Assembly (NCBI GenBank): GCA_000310025.1
Contig: FN649737.1
Span: 3,390,661 to 3,454,660 of the forward strand
From: Ectocarpus siliculosus
Taxonomy: Eukaryota > Sar > Phaeophyceae > Ectocarpales > Ectocarpaceae
Length of the DNA stretch: 64,000 nucleotides
Direction of reading: 5' to 3'
Below are positions 46,697-57,593 of this stretch, in pieces. The position numbers and the translations under genes are program-made. Every line of letters begins with the position of its first letter. The first letter of the stretch is position 1. The notes below the pieces were generated by a model. It did not search any database. It had not been told where the DNA came from and saw nothing but the letters and a program-made list of their open reading frames with translations.

Positions 46697-47838
46697 GAAG
46701 ACACTCACTCTCGTCCCTGTGGCCCACCGCAGGCTGTAACGAACGGCGACATCCGATGTGCGCTCAGGAACAACAAACGCAACAAACCAAATATAGTCGC
46801 CGTTTCCGAACTAACTGTGGAGACTCTCTTTCATCACTTGTGGCATGAAGTATGAAGTGACAACGAAATAGAAAATGATGACGAGAAGCACCACGGACGA
46901 ACTATTTTCTCAATACGCTTGCCGTCGCGATAGACGCGCACCGTTCCACGAACGACCAGTTGTCAAACCTCACTACGCAAATAAGATTGTCCTGCCATCT
47001 ACCCCTTATCGCTCAAATTACGACTACGCAGCACACTAAAGGTAAGGCAGCAACACGCTTGCGATGCTTTACCACCCATCCATGCATGTAAGGGAAGAAA
47101 AAAAAAACTATGGCGGACCGTCTCTGTTGTCTGTATCTTCAACCGTGCTGCCGTTGCTTTTCTTCATGGATATCGGCACTGAGAAAAAATGAGGAATGCG
47201 CATCTCCTACGCGAGCACGGCGTGCAGCCCAAGCGACAGAGACGATAACCTTATGACCTTTGCAGCATCTTCCGAGCATAACAGCAGCCACCGCATGTGC
47301 ACAACGGTCACTATAGACTAAGGAAGAAAATCACAAAAGAAAAAAATGAAGACGACTCTTAGACTATACAAAAAGATCTATAAAAAGAGGACCCTCAACG
47401 ACAAGTCAACCAATCTGTCTGGTCGTTCCGAGGTGACGATGTAACGCAGATCTTCTTGTCGACGGAGAAACTGGTTATCGCCCCACAGCAAGCGATAGCT
47501 GCTCAAACGGCTGTGAGAGGTCTTGAAATCGTCTCAGCTACCCAGAACTGCTGGTAGTTCTCGGAGGTTCGCAGTGTGGGCTGAGATCGGCCTTTTCGAC
47601 CCGGTCGGGCAAGGGGTCCGCTATGCTACTGAAAACTCCACAGACGGAAAAAAAAGACTTTTGATCGACTGAGACCCAAGCTAGAGCTTGGGAACTTTGG
47701 AGGAGCATGCGCAGAATCGAAAAAATAAGAAACATGATGTAAGAAACTGAACGACCTGCGCTGAGTTTATTATAGTCCACAATAAGAATTCGAGGCTGGG
47801 CCTGAAATAAGCGTTTCTTAATTGCGGGCGCTAACTGT

Positions 47839-48758
47839 GTAACATCGATCCCACATGACGCAGAGACCGATAGCCTACTACTGTAGAAAGCACGCTTTTG
47901 TACGTACCGGCTTGAGGGGGGAGGGTCCGGGCGAGCGTGACGAACTGAAAACGCAGCAGCTACAAACCCGAGGGCCCAGCAAACAGACGTGGTACAAGGA
48001 CACCAGGGCGAAGAAAGAAAAATGAAGTAACGGACGTTGCGTGCGAGAGAAACGGCTGGTTTCGCAGGGCCAACTCAGGCACATTTCAGCGGCTGCAAGC
48101 GTGCGGTCGAACAAATATCGGGCTGCTTGGTGGGCGACACCGGATGTTCAACCGTCAGAGACTCGCCACAAGTAAGCGAACATTCCTCGGGCGACTGCTG
48201 TTGTCGCCAAAACGGACGTCGCCAAAACAACATTGAGAGCGCCGTTGCATATAGGCAGGGGTCCGATGCTTCGTCTCATTTTTCCGGGAATTCTAACTCT
48301 CCGGCGCGTACTGAATAAAAGAATGTTGCCTAAATATATCGTCCCTGACTACTACACGCTTACAACCAAAACCTCTAAAATAGTAATCAACACGCACAGA
48401 CGCTTGGTACAATTCTAAGACGCACCACGCGTAACCGTACACAAAGATGAGCCACCCCTCTTCCCACTCATGGCAAACCAAACACCTCAACACCTTGCCG
48501 AGACCTTCCGCTAAAAGACCACAAATGCGTTTGCACCAAGCTTGGTTTCACGAGGGGAAGCGGAAGAGACCGGTGTCTCCTCGAACATCAACAACAGCAA
48601 CAAAATGCCTTCCGATATTCTCGGCAGGACTTGTCCTCAAGAAGCCAGACGCTGCGAGTCCGCCACGATGGGGGGTCGTCTAGCCGGCCCCACCAGCATG
48701 AGATGCTGCCCCTATCGTTCGCAGTAGCGGTGTCCCCCTCCTGACTGCTATCATTGTC
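47839..48758. other. No gene recognised between transposon and HPF 3' end
   Basis: Short frames only, with no domain. The HPF 3' UTR should occupy the part next to 48758. Confidence 0.5.
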
Positions 48759-50909
48759 TCACTTCTCCGACTCCGGCTCGATGAGCCCCACCCCTCCGCT
48801 CTTGCGCTTGTAGACGACGTTAACCTCGTTGGTCTCCTCGTTGCGGAACAGGTAGACTGTAAACCACACCACCAATGTCAAACAGAACACAAGAGAGCAG
48901 GGGGTCGATGGCGTACGACGAGCGAGAACATGTATTGGGGCGAGAAAGGATATTCTGCTGATCATTCGTGCCTTGGCATAGAAGACCACGGGTTGGAATA
49001 AACGGCACTAGTGCTGTGAGCGCTGATTTGAAGTGAAGAACAAAAAAAAAAAAAAAATAGAAGCCACGTCTCGTCATCTCTGCAAAGCCTTGCTCAAAGA
49101 TGTCTGAAAATCGTTCAGTAGCCGTCAGTAACCCGCACGGGAACCACCCATGTCAATGTTCACTCACTTCCGCCCTAACAAGATCGTAATCCGAGCAACT
49201 TCAACCCAACTACTGTAGTCTGCTTCAGCCTTAGTCCTAGACAACTCAAAATTTGAGTCAAAGCCTCGCACACTGTAGTCCAGGGTATCGTTATCCTAAG
49301 CTTGAAGCACAACAGTTTTGGTCGGTGCAGCTAGCATACAACTACGACTACCCATCTACAGCAGCTACGACTACCCATCTACGGAACCCTTCAAACTCCA
49401 GTCCCGACTCTCACTCACAGTCGTGTCCGATGTACTCCAAGCACGTGACAGCCTCTTCGAGGCTGATTGCTGGCATGGGGAATGACTTCGTCTTCACTAC
49501 AGCCATCGCCTCGGGCTCATCGCCGTACTTGTCTTCGAAGGGATCTTCGTCCGCCTGATTAAGAACGAAAAGTGGAAAGGCACTTTCACGGGTGCGCCAT
49601 GAATTATGGAACAACTAAACCTTTAAGGTTGCGCGGATGTATAAAAATCTACCATGTACTGTATGGAATGACGGAACCTTGAAAATACGGAATACCAAAA
49701 CCGCGGGTATTTAATAAGTGTTTTGCGCTCCATCTTATGTCAATTCACTCATGAGAAGACACCGTTCCCAGATATCGGCTACGTCACTCGGAGTAGCAAA
49801 AAGTTTGATGCTGGGGGTCAGGGCGAATGGGCAAGGCAAGAGTATCACCACCGGCATTGTCCTTCGGTGTGACGAATGAACGACACAGTACGCCGGGGAT
49901 GCTCCGAGACTAAAGCACTTTCCTATCTAGCAGAGAATTAAACCAACAATGGTCGACCCGCTTGAAACTTGGGGAGAAATCATGGAAGCAGTACGCCATC
50001 CCCACGTACGCCATCCCCTCAGCAGCAAGACAGCAGTCCTTACAGCATGATACCCAAGGCCTGCCCCACGGAAAAGCCTCGCGCATGTTTCAGAACGAAT
50101 GGGGTTTGAGAGAGACTTCGTGCCTGTTTTGTATGACAGTGAAGCAGGCCCTGATCTCTACCCAACCCGACACCAGATCTCTACCCAACCCGACACCAGA
50201 TCTCTACCCAGCCCGACGAATGTATTGTTGCCCCAGGCATGTCCTAAACAATAAGCACGCCCAATAAATGGCCCAGGGAACGCAGCCAAGCCAAAACACG
50301 AGCAGGGTCTCTTGGGCGAAAAGCCCATGGAGGAAAACTCACCGCCTCTGCCGCAGCGGCGTCCATGTCCTTCTCCGCGGTCTGCCCCCCACAAACCCAT
50401 CCAACACGAGAAGACACGACACCGCAAGGATCAACAACAACAACGAGAGAGATAAAAAGAAGGCACACAAGAAAAGGGCGAGTAGGGAGGGGTCCGCAAA
50501 CGGGACACGAAAAGAACAAGGTCAAGGCGGTCGGTCGCCAAAACAGGTAACACTTGGCAACAAAAATGAAACAAGAGAAGGGTACTTCGTGAGGCAACGG
50601 AAATCGGCTAGTGGTCAAAAGGCGATTTGGTGGGCTTTCGGTCGAGGAGAGGCGTGCGCGTTTTAGATGCCAAGATTTGGTCGTTTGATCACTAAACACG
50701 TTCCCTTTCCACTAAAAGCAAATATATCCTCCTTCTACATATCCCACTACAGGCGCCACACCAAAAAAATCGCGGGTAGGCCTTTGGGGGCAGTTGGCTT
50801 GTGACCACGTTAGGCTTCCGCATGAGTTGTACCAGTACTATACTATACTATACTATACGGACATTAGAAGTTACTGAGTGGAGACCGGAACGGTCGCTAA
50901 TGTGAAGAT

Positions 50910-50941
<32 letters not shown>

Positions 50942-52667
50942 AGGCACCGATAACCACACACACCTTCTCTGACAACCCTCCCACCCCCGAGCGCCCCCGC
51001 ATGCCCGCCACCTTCCTCTCCTTAAACCTGCGCAGCTTTCTCTGGATGCGGTCCGTCACTTGGTCCACCGAGGCGTACATGTTGTCGCTGTTGTATTGCA
51101 CATCGATTCAACAGCAGACGGTATGCATATGAGGTGCTCAGACATGTGTTGAGGAGGGGGTTTCGATAGTGCGGATGCCCTAGCCAGTACGGGTGAATCC
51201 TCTTGGCGCAGACAGATGAAAAAACAGCTAGAGTGGGGGGACCCGCACTATGGGATAACCGGTCCTGGTATAGTGAAGGTACATGTATGTGCCCTCAAGA
51301 TACCTCTATAGTGCTGGTCACACACATATATTGCACAAGTCACCGAGCCGGCGCGTCAGCCTAGCATCGGGGACGTGTTTTGAGTGCGGCAACGTAGGCT
51401 GTTTGGTTTCCAGGCTTACAGGTCCTGGGGAGAAAATGGAATAAACCGTTTTCTGATGCACGCGTTAGATGCGCCCCGCGCAATACTAAGCAAACGAGAC
51501 AGGACGCAATATGAAGACAATAGATAGCGGCTCAAAAAGATGGCGTCGCGTTGCCCAGTATGCCTTCTTGTGCGCGGCTTGGCAAGTTTTCTCTGCGTCG
51601 CGGAGACCATGTCGCCGACTGTGCACAGCAGCACGCCTCCACAAATGTAACAACTCTTACCTGTTGTCGGTGGCCCTGATGACGTGGTTCTTGGAGAACA
51701 CCGTCACCTCCGTGTTGTGGTTGTCGCTCACGCTGGGGTTCTTGTTCACGCTGAGGTGCACGTCTACCTTGGACACGCTAGACCCCACCTGACGAATAGA
51801 AACAAACAAATTTTGGCGGTTGTTGCTGTTTCCACGTTGTATCGCGGTCTTGAACCATCAAGCCGTTGCAACTCCTTTCCGGTGCCCCATTGTACGTACA
51901 ACGCAACGGACAGCAACCCGCTTCCATGGTCAAGGCTGCCCCAAGCTTAACACACTCTGGGTCCCTCTAAGGGCGGGTATGCGCCAAGTAGCCCTCGCTA
52001 TTCAAACTAAAGGCATGTCGAGTGCTCCACCTTTGCCAAGAGAATTCACCCGCGCTTTACCGCCCACATGCTCTATAGAGGGACCCTGCGCTATGGAGGG
52101 ACCTCGATTGCCCCAAGCAAAAGAAACAAATCCGCGCAACGCTTCGCGACACAACCAACAGAAAAAATAGGGGCGTCGCATCGTTTCAGGAAAACACCTG
52201 ATGACAAAATACCAGGTGAGCAATGCTGCTTTCGACCGGGCGCAGTTGCAAAGTTTGCAAGAGCAAAAGGAACGCCAATCAAGCACGCGCGTATTATGGG
52301 CGGTCAAGCAACACGTTCTCTGTGCTGCGCGAAACACGCAGCTGAAAATACAAGAAGATACGCGTTGGTAAAAGTAAAGCAACCACGTTCTTCGGTTCCG
52401 TTGCTGCAGTGGTACAAAGAGAAAAGAGAGCGACTGTTCCCAACATCCAAAAATATATATACAACCGGCTACTTCGCCGCTGACCCTTGGCTGGCACCGT
52501 TGCAGCAACCGTGACCTGTGAGGAGGCAATTAACAAAAACGCCGACTCACCTTGTCCAGAACCTTGGCCATCTTCTTCTCCACGTACTCCTTGAGCGGTT
52601 CCGTGACCTCCACGTTGTTTCCCGTGACTATGATGGGGGCCCTCCTGCTCGTTGCCCCCGCTACCGC
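48759..52667 (-). CDS. Long-form ribosome hibernation promoting factor (HPF/PSRP1), 5' exon missing
   Basis: Exons 52667-52551, 51788-51661, 51087-50964, 50381-50343, 49554-49419 and 48856-48759 join perfectly in phase and end in TGA. The N-terminal S30AE fold is clear: IIVTGNNVEVTEPLKEYVEK, VDVHLSVNKNPSVSDNHNTE, VTVFSKNHVIRATDN, then DNMYASVDQVTDRIQRKLRR. The C-terminal dimerisation domain follows: VVKTKSFPMPAISLEEAV, GHDFYLFRNEETNEVNVVYK and GVGLIEPE. Long HPF dimerises 70S ribosomes or silences them; in algae and plants it acts in plastids. The first exon seen starts AVAGATSRRA in phase 0, so an upstream exon with the start codon and plastid-targeting sequence is needed; none was convincing up to 57 kb. 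One exon is only 39 bp. Both HPF domains are complete. Confidence 0.93.
50838..50858 (+). repeat. (ACTAT)n short tandem repeat
   Basis: Four ACTAT units, in an HPF intron. Confidence 0.8.
50911..50941 (+). repeat. (ACA)n trinucleotide repeat
   Basis: About ten ACA units in an HPF intron, just downstream of the donor of exon 51087-50964. Confidence 0.85.
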
Positions 52668-52795
52668 CTGCTTGCACGAGGGATGGTGACATTTTGTTCG
52701 TTTCGTACGACTAAAAGGAATAGCAGCGGCAGATGCGACAAGCGTGGCGGCGTTGCTCGGTTCCCGCTAATGCCTGCGGCATGCACTTGGCGCCC

Positions 52796-52990
52796 TTAAG
52801 AACTCGGGAGTTGACAAACTGAGCCTCCGAAAGCTCAAAACGTAAGAACTTGAGCACCATGGGTGAGCCCTGCTGACAACCCCTACACAAAACCAAGTAT
52901 AGCGGCCAATTGCCTTGTAGCATAGCATGACCCTAGAAACTATGTAAGAACCCCTTTCTGCAAAAAATATAATAGAGGTTCTCGAATGCG
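52796..52990 (-). repeat. Dispersed repeat of about 190 bp (copy B)
   Basis: On the minus strand it contains ATGCTACAAGGCAATTGGCC, GTGTAGGGGTTGTC and GCTCACCCATGGTGCTCAAG, matching copy A. It lies just upstream of the first HPF exon found, so the missing 5' exon must be beyond it or have been missed. Confidence 0.7.
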
Positions 52991-53095
52991 GGGGCTATGT
53001 ATGGTACCACATGGTATCATTTTGGACTAAAGAGTCGCGACGAATATTGCGATATGTAAGTAGCGGCGTCAGTGGGATCCAGTTCACACTGAGTG

Positions 53096-53262
53096 GTGGT
53101 CGGTTGGCAACTTCATACCGCAAGGCTCTTGTATCAGGTTGTGCCGTCGAGTCTCTTGGGAGTGAGAAAACTTGTGGTCGGTTGGCAACCTCATACCGTA
53201 AGATCTTACGGTTCCTATATCAGGTTGTGCCGTCGAATCTCTTGGGAGTGAAAACAACCCGC
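53096..53262 (+). repeat. Tandem duplication of about 80 bp
   Basis: GGTCGGTTGGCAAC(T/C)TCATACCG through TTGTGCCGTCGA(G/A)TCTCTTGGGAGTGA occurs twice in gene-free DNA. Confidence 0.8.
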
Positions 53263-54045
53263 TCTTGGGTGTGAAAAACAACATGCTACAGTATCATTCT
53301 ATTCTGCACACCTTGCGTGTCGAACGATCGGTGCACAAAAATTGAACTTGTGCCGCAGTACTGACTGCTGTGATTTCCATACCGCCATATCGCACTACTG
53401 CCGTACCGTGGTGGTCCCGGTTTGCGGTCCATAGTGCACAAAATGTCATCACTGCTGTTGAGGGCATCGCCGCTACACCGGATTGGCAGCTACATGGAAT
53501 AGGTGGCTTGACGGCCGAGGCGCATCCGTCCCACGAGATTTTGGAACCGCTATTCAGGGCATCCCGCAAAAGAGGGAACCGTTAAACCGGGACCACGACC
53601 GTACTGACTGCCGCTGTATTCACCTGCAAGGGGACGAGGTTGGAGCGCCTGGGTGCCGTCTGCGCCGGTGCCGACCACTGCTGTTGCGCCGTTCCAAGAC
53701 CAGTTGACGATAGCGGCGCTCTGAAGTGAAAGCCTGCACCACCAATACCATCACCATGCCCGGAGAGTCACCCGTAGCATGGAGCAGATATCGTCCCGGC
53801 ATGCATACGGAATGTACCGTGGGTTGGGTGCGGAAAATTCCACACGCGCAAGGCAGGACAGGGCAAATGCAACAGCAGGAAAAGGTAGAAGGGTGTCATC
53901 GCAAAAATGATCCGACTCAAGCGTCGACAAGTGCAAGGCGTGGCCAAGGTGTAATTGCTGTTGGACATGGAGCGATGGAGGGTTACCGAGGTGTCCAGAC
54001 AAAAGAGGTATCTTTACCCCCCACCCTAGCGCCCGCTCGCTCAAC

Positions 54046-54165
54046 TCCGTGGGGGGTACTCATGTTTCGCGTGCCTTAGCGGTTAGAACATTGTTCCCAC
54101 AGGACCGATCACCGACGGCCAATCGTTTTCCTCCTACTTTGCCAAAGGTGTTGTTTTCCCTCTCC
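54046..54165 (+). repeat. SINE-like element, sense copy
   Basis: GGGGGGTACTCATGTTTCGC, a box-A-like GCCTTAGCGGTTAGAACATT, and then GGCCAATCGTTTTCCTCCTA with TTTGCCAAAGGTG. The latter is the reverse complement of the body of the copies at 8857 and 13447, which fixes the orientation of the family. Confidence 0.7.
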
Positions 54166-54330
54166 CTTTTATATGGGAGTGAGGATGTAACGGTAGAGCC
54201 GACCGCCCATGTAACTACATGTACTTCATCATTGCTTCATTTTCTCCGCACTTGAGCAGGTACGAAAAGCGAAGTCAGTAAAAGGTAGAAAAGTAGATGT
54301 TTTTAACCGGAAAATCCGGAAAAAGAAAGC

Positions 54331-54331
<1 letters not shown>

Positions 54332-54371
<40 letters not shown>
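54332..54371 (+). repeat. (GA)n microsatellite
   Basis: An uninterrupted GA run in gene-free DNA. Confidence 0.9.
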
Positions 54372-54373
<2 letters not shown>

Positions 54374-57300
54374 CGGGGAGAGAATTTGAATGTGTTCCGA
54401 AAATGGACGGTGTGTTCACGGCCGCCGCCATTGTCCATCAGCCTTTCCCAGTCATCAATCCTGAAAAAAAACATGCACGATACATGGTCTTCTCTTGTGC
54501 CAACATGTGTTACCATTTTGCGAGGGACAAGACTACATGGGGATGGGAGCCACCCTGGAAGTTAAGCGGGTCACAGGCAAGGTGCACGAGCAACAGCGAT
54601 GCCGGAGCAGGTAAAGCCCACGCCTGAGTCAACTGCGTCATAGCTGACGGGGTGCAACCAACAGCTAAATATGTTGCACACGGCCGGCCCGTACTTTGCA
54701 GTGTAAAATTCCGCGGTCATGTGTAATCGGCATACATGCCAACCTGCATGCCGAAACCCGCAACTTTTGCAAGGAGTGCGTGCACCGGAGATGACAAGGA
54801 ATGCCCCTAGCACGCACAGCAGTAGCTTCGAAGGACCTTGGAGGGCAACTCATGTCAAATATACAAGTATGCATCACACGGTGTCAGAAAGCGGGCGCGA
54901 GCACGGTACGCACACAAGTTCTAGGCTGAAACCGACATCATCTTTCTTCAACAACAATGCACACCGACATCATGTCGTGCACTTCAACGTTCCTTCTCTA
55001 TTGCTCAAGACTTTTCTTCCGCACATCATGCCAGAGTAGGTTTCCAGAACATCTGGCCATTACGACGGCGACTGCAGCACACCAAGCTATTGTATGCATA
55101 GCTTGTTTCAGAGCCGTGTGTGAACGACGCTCATGATACGACCTAACATTTCGAACAACTGGTGCAGCTCAACTACAACTTACGGAAAACATGATTCGGA
55201 GCATTGGGGCGGATCGACGCGCCATCCTTAGGAGTTCGTTAAATCGTGGGATTGCTGCATCAAGATAGGATTCATGCACAAGCACTGCTGCCCGTTTGAT
55301 CCAACGTGCTTGGTGCTTTCGCCCCCGATCGCAGCAGCAGCTGCAGGGCGAGCGTGAGACATGCACCCCCGCCTTACGTGTGAGGGCGGAGACAGCCGGA
55401 AAAGAGGATGAGGCACAACCGCTCTTTCATGGCTCACACACCCGCCATGCTGGCAAAGAACCGCCCAGCAAAAGCACAAACTACTGCTGTCGATTGTCAG
55501 TCTCTCTGCTGTGGATCAAGAGCACACCCCTCTTACCCATGGCCAAGCTGCAGTTCCCAACTGCCGCGATCAGGCAAAAGCGTCGAGCCACCATTATCGT
55601 AATGTGAAGGAGGAGTCGCTTTCCCAAGCTTTTTTGTCCGGCGGTGCTGTGTTCGCTAGGTGGGCGAAATGTGGTTGCAAAGGCCGAGTACACCGCAGCG
55701 CTGGTCTACTCTCTGGTTCGCGGGAGAAGGAGCCGTGTACGGGTGCGTGATGGACGTTTGGAGCTGTTCCTGTAGTGCGTTCCTGCTGTGATTCCTGAAC
55801 AGATGTCCCTGGGGGAGACAACAGCTTGTAACAGTTGAAGAAGAGATAGGGGGGAGGGGCATCACAAAAAATAGGAAATGGGGGGGGGGGGTTCAGCAGC
55901 GTATCCTTGAGATCTTGTGAGGGCGTATCGTACAATGAAGGTCGGCATCCAATATAGATCCCGGCCCACAACGTGCGTGTTGATGGTAGTCAAATCGGTA
56001 GCGAACATCATGGAGCAGCGAATCGCGCGTTGGCAAGCTCAGATCTTCTTCTGCGGTGGCGCTGCGGCGATATCGAGGGCTGCCGTTGTGGTTCCCAACA
56101 ACAACTCAAAAAACCCAACAATTCAGCCACCACCCCCAGCCCCCTGGATTTCCGGGTGCCCGAGCTACAAGTAAGATGATGGTGTGGAGCAGCTGCTGTA
56201 CCCGCAGCTCAGGAGATTAGGTCTGTGGTGACGATACGACAGCAGTAGGTCGTGAGTGGTTGAGGAAACCACGGAGGAGGTTCGCGAACTTTCATGACCG
56301 CAACTGCTTGCTACGTACCTCACTCTCGACAACACGGCCCCAGCAACAGAGATACAAACTCTGGGCGTGCCACCATGCGTGTGTTACTGCTCCTGATGTC
56401 CTATATCGATTTACCACCTAACTTCAGCACTTTTGAAAGGCAAAGAAACCATTAATCATTTCAGCAGCCGCCGTGTCGCCAGTGTTGTCTTTCCGAATAT
56501 GGTATGTATGTCTTGATTGAGTGCGGGAGTGAGTGCGGAAGCTGCAATCTTTGTGTCCACGGGATCCCTACTGTTGCTGACACCCCTTCCATGCTTAGCC
56601 CCAATGTCATGCACTGGCGTCAGACGAGTAATATTTAGCTTGTAGTATCAAGCATAACCCCAGACTGGATATCATTACATCGGGAGGTGATCACAAGCAC
56701 TGGTGCGGCGTTCATGTCGGCCTCGGTACAACCAACTGCGGTGGAGGATCGTGGAGTTCATTTGCATTTCAGCTCTCTGCTTTGTCTCGCCGCATTTCCT
56801 TGCTTATCGGAATACCCGCCCCGACGTCATCTTCAACCATCCAGGATAAAGTACACAACTGAAGGACAACTCTAAGCGCGCGTGGAACCTGTGGATGAAA
56901 TACACATCCTCGGCTACCACGTTGTGAACAAGATGAGACACAAGACACAACACACACCGTTCTTCTTAGTCGCGTACCCCCACCCATCCTGGCAGGGAGG
57001 CCCGCGGAAAAATAATCGCGTTGACGTTTACCTCAACCAATCTGCGACAAGCACCCGATGAAGAGGTCGGAGAGTGGAAAGGTAGGGACGCACGCCTTCC
57101 CGTTGCGTGAACATCGCGAAATCCTTTTGACCATACAATACTCTCATGCTCGGGGACGTGTGTTGTCCAAGGTCCGTTGTGGAATAACCTCACCCTGTCC
57201 TTGTCATAGTATAGTAAACCGCTACCCTTTTCGGGGCTCGTGCTTCAACAATGATTTAACCATCCAGCCACGTGGTGGACAGCCCACCGAGGAGGCATAT

Positions 57301-57593
57301 CTCCGCCACCACGAAAATCTGCGATCTTGCTCGTACGGTGACGGTGGCGTTGCCCCAAGTACAAAAGCGACGTCAACTTTTTGAAACCCAGGGGCAAACT
57401 AAAATGGGAACGCAATACCGACAAGGAGGTATCGCTAAACACATCATATTCAACAAATTGGCGTGACAACCAACATTCTTTCGGTACATATATCTGCCAA
57501 AAACCCTCGGTCTCAGCGACCTCTCCGTAAAACCCATGTCATGGAGTGGAGTTTGGCAGTAGTCTCGACACAATCGTCATCACACGGCAAATG

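Larger units (their letters stand above)
44614..47838. mobile_element. DNA transposon of about 3.2 kb with terminal inverted repeats
   Basis: The left end ACAGTTAGGGCCCGCAAATA matches the reverse complement of the right end, ACAGTTAGCGCCCGCAATTA, with few differences. Both subterminal regions carry repeated AATAAGAAA motifs, as transposase-binding arrays often do. Inside lie a frame at 45039-45342 (GLTKFKLVTLRDQQELSTSQ, unrecognised), an inverted repeat pair at 45795-46293 and a CCCTAA tract. A target-site duplication is uncertain; AAC on both sides is the best I see. I recognise no transposase, so this is probably a non-autonomous or decayed copy. Confidence 0.6.
52991..57593. other. Gene-free stretch of 4.6 kb apart from repeats
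   Basis: I found no exon with coding character and splice sites on either strand. It holds the 80-bp duplication, a SINE-like copy and a GA run. The missing HPF first exon may lie here. Confidence 0.5.

Noticed and set aside
53751-54079. Frames over 90 codons near 53.7-54.1 kb as the missing HPF first exon
   Set aside because: No hydrophobic leader followed by Phe, and no phase-0 donor in the right frame.
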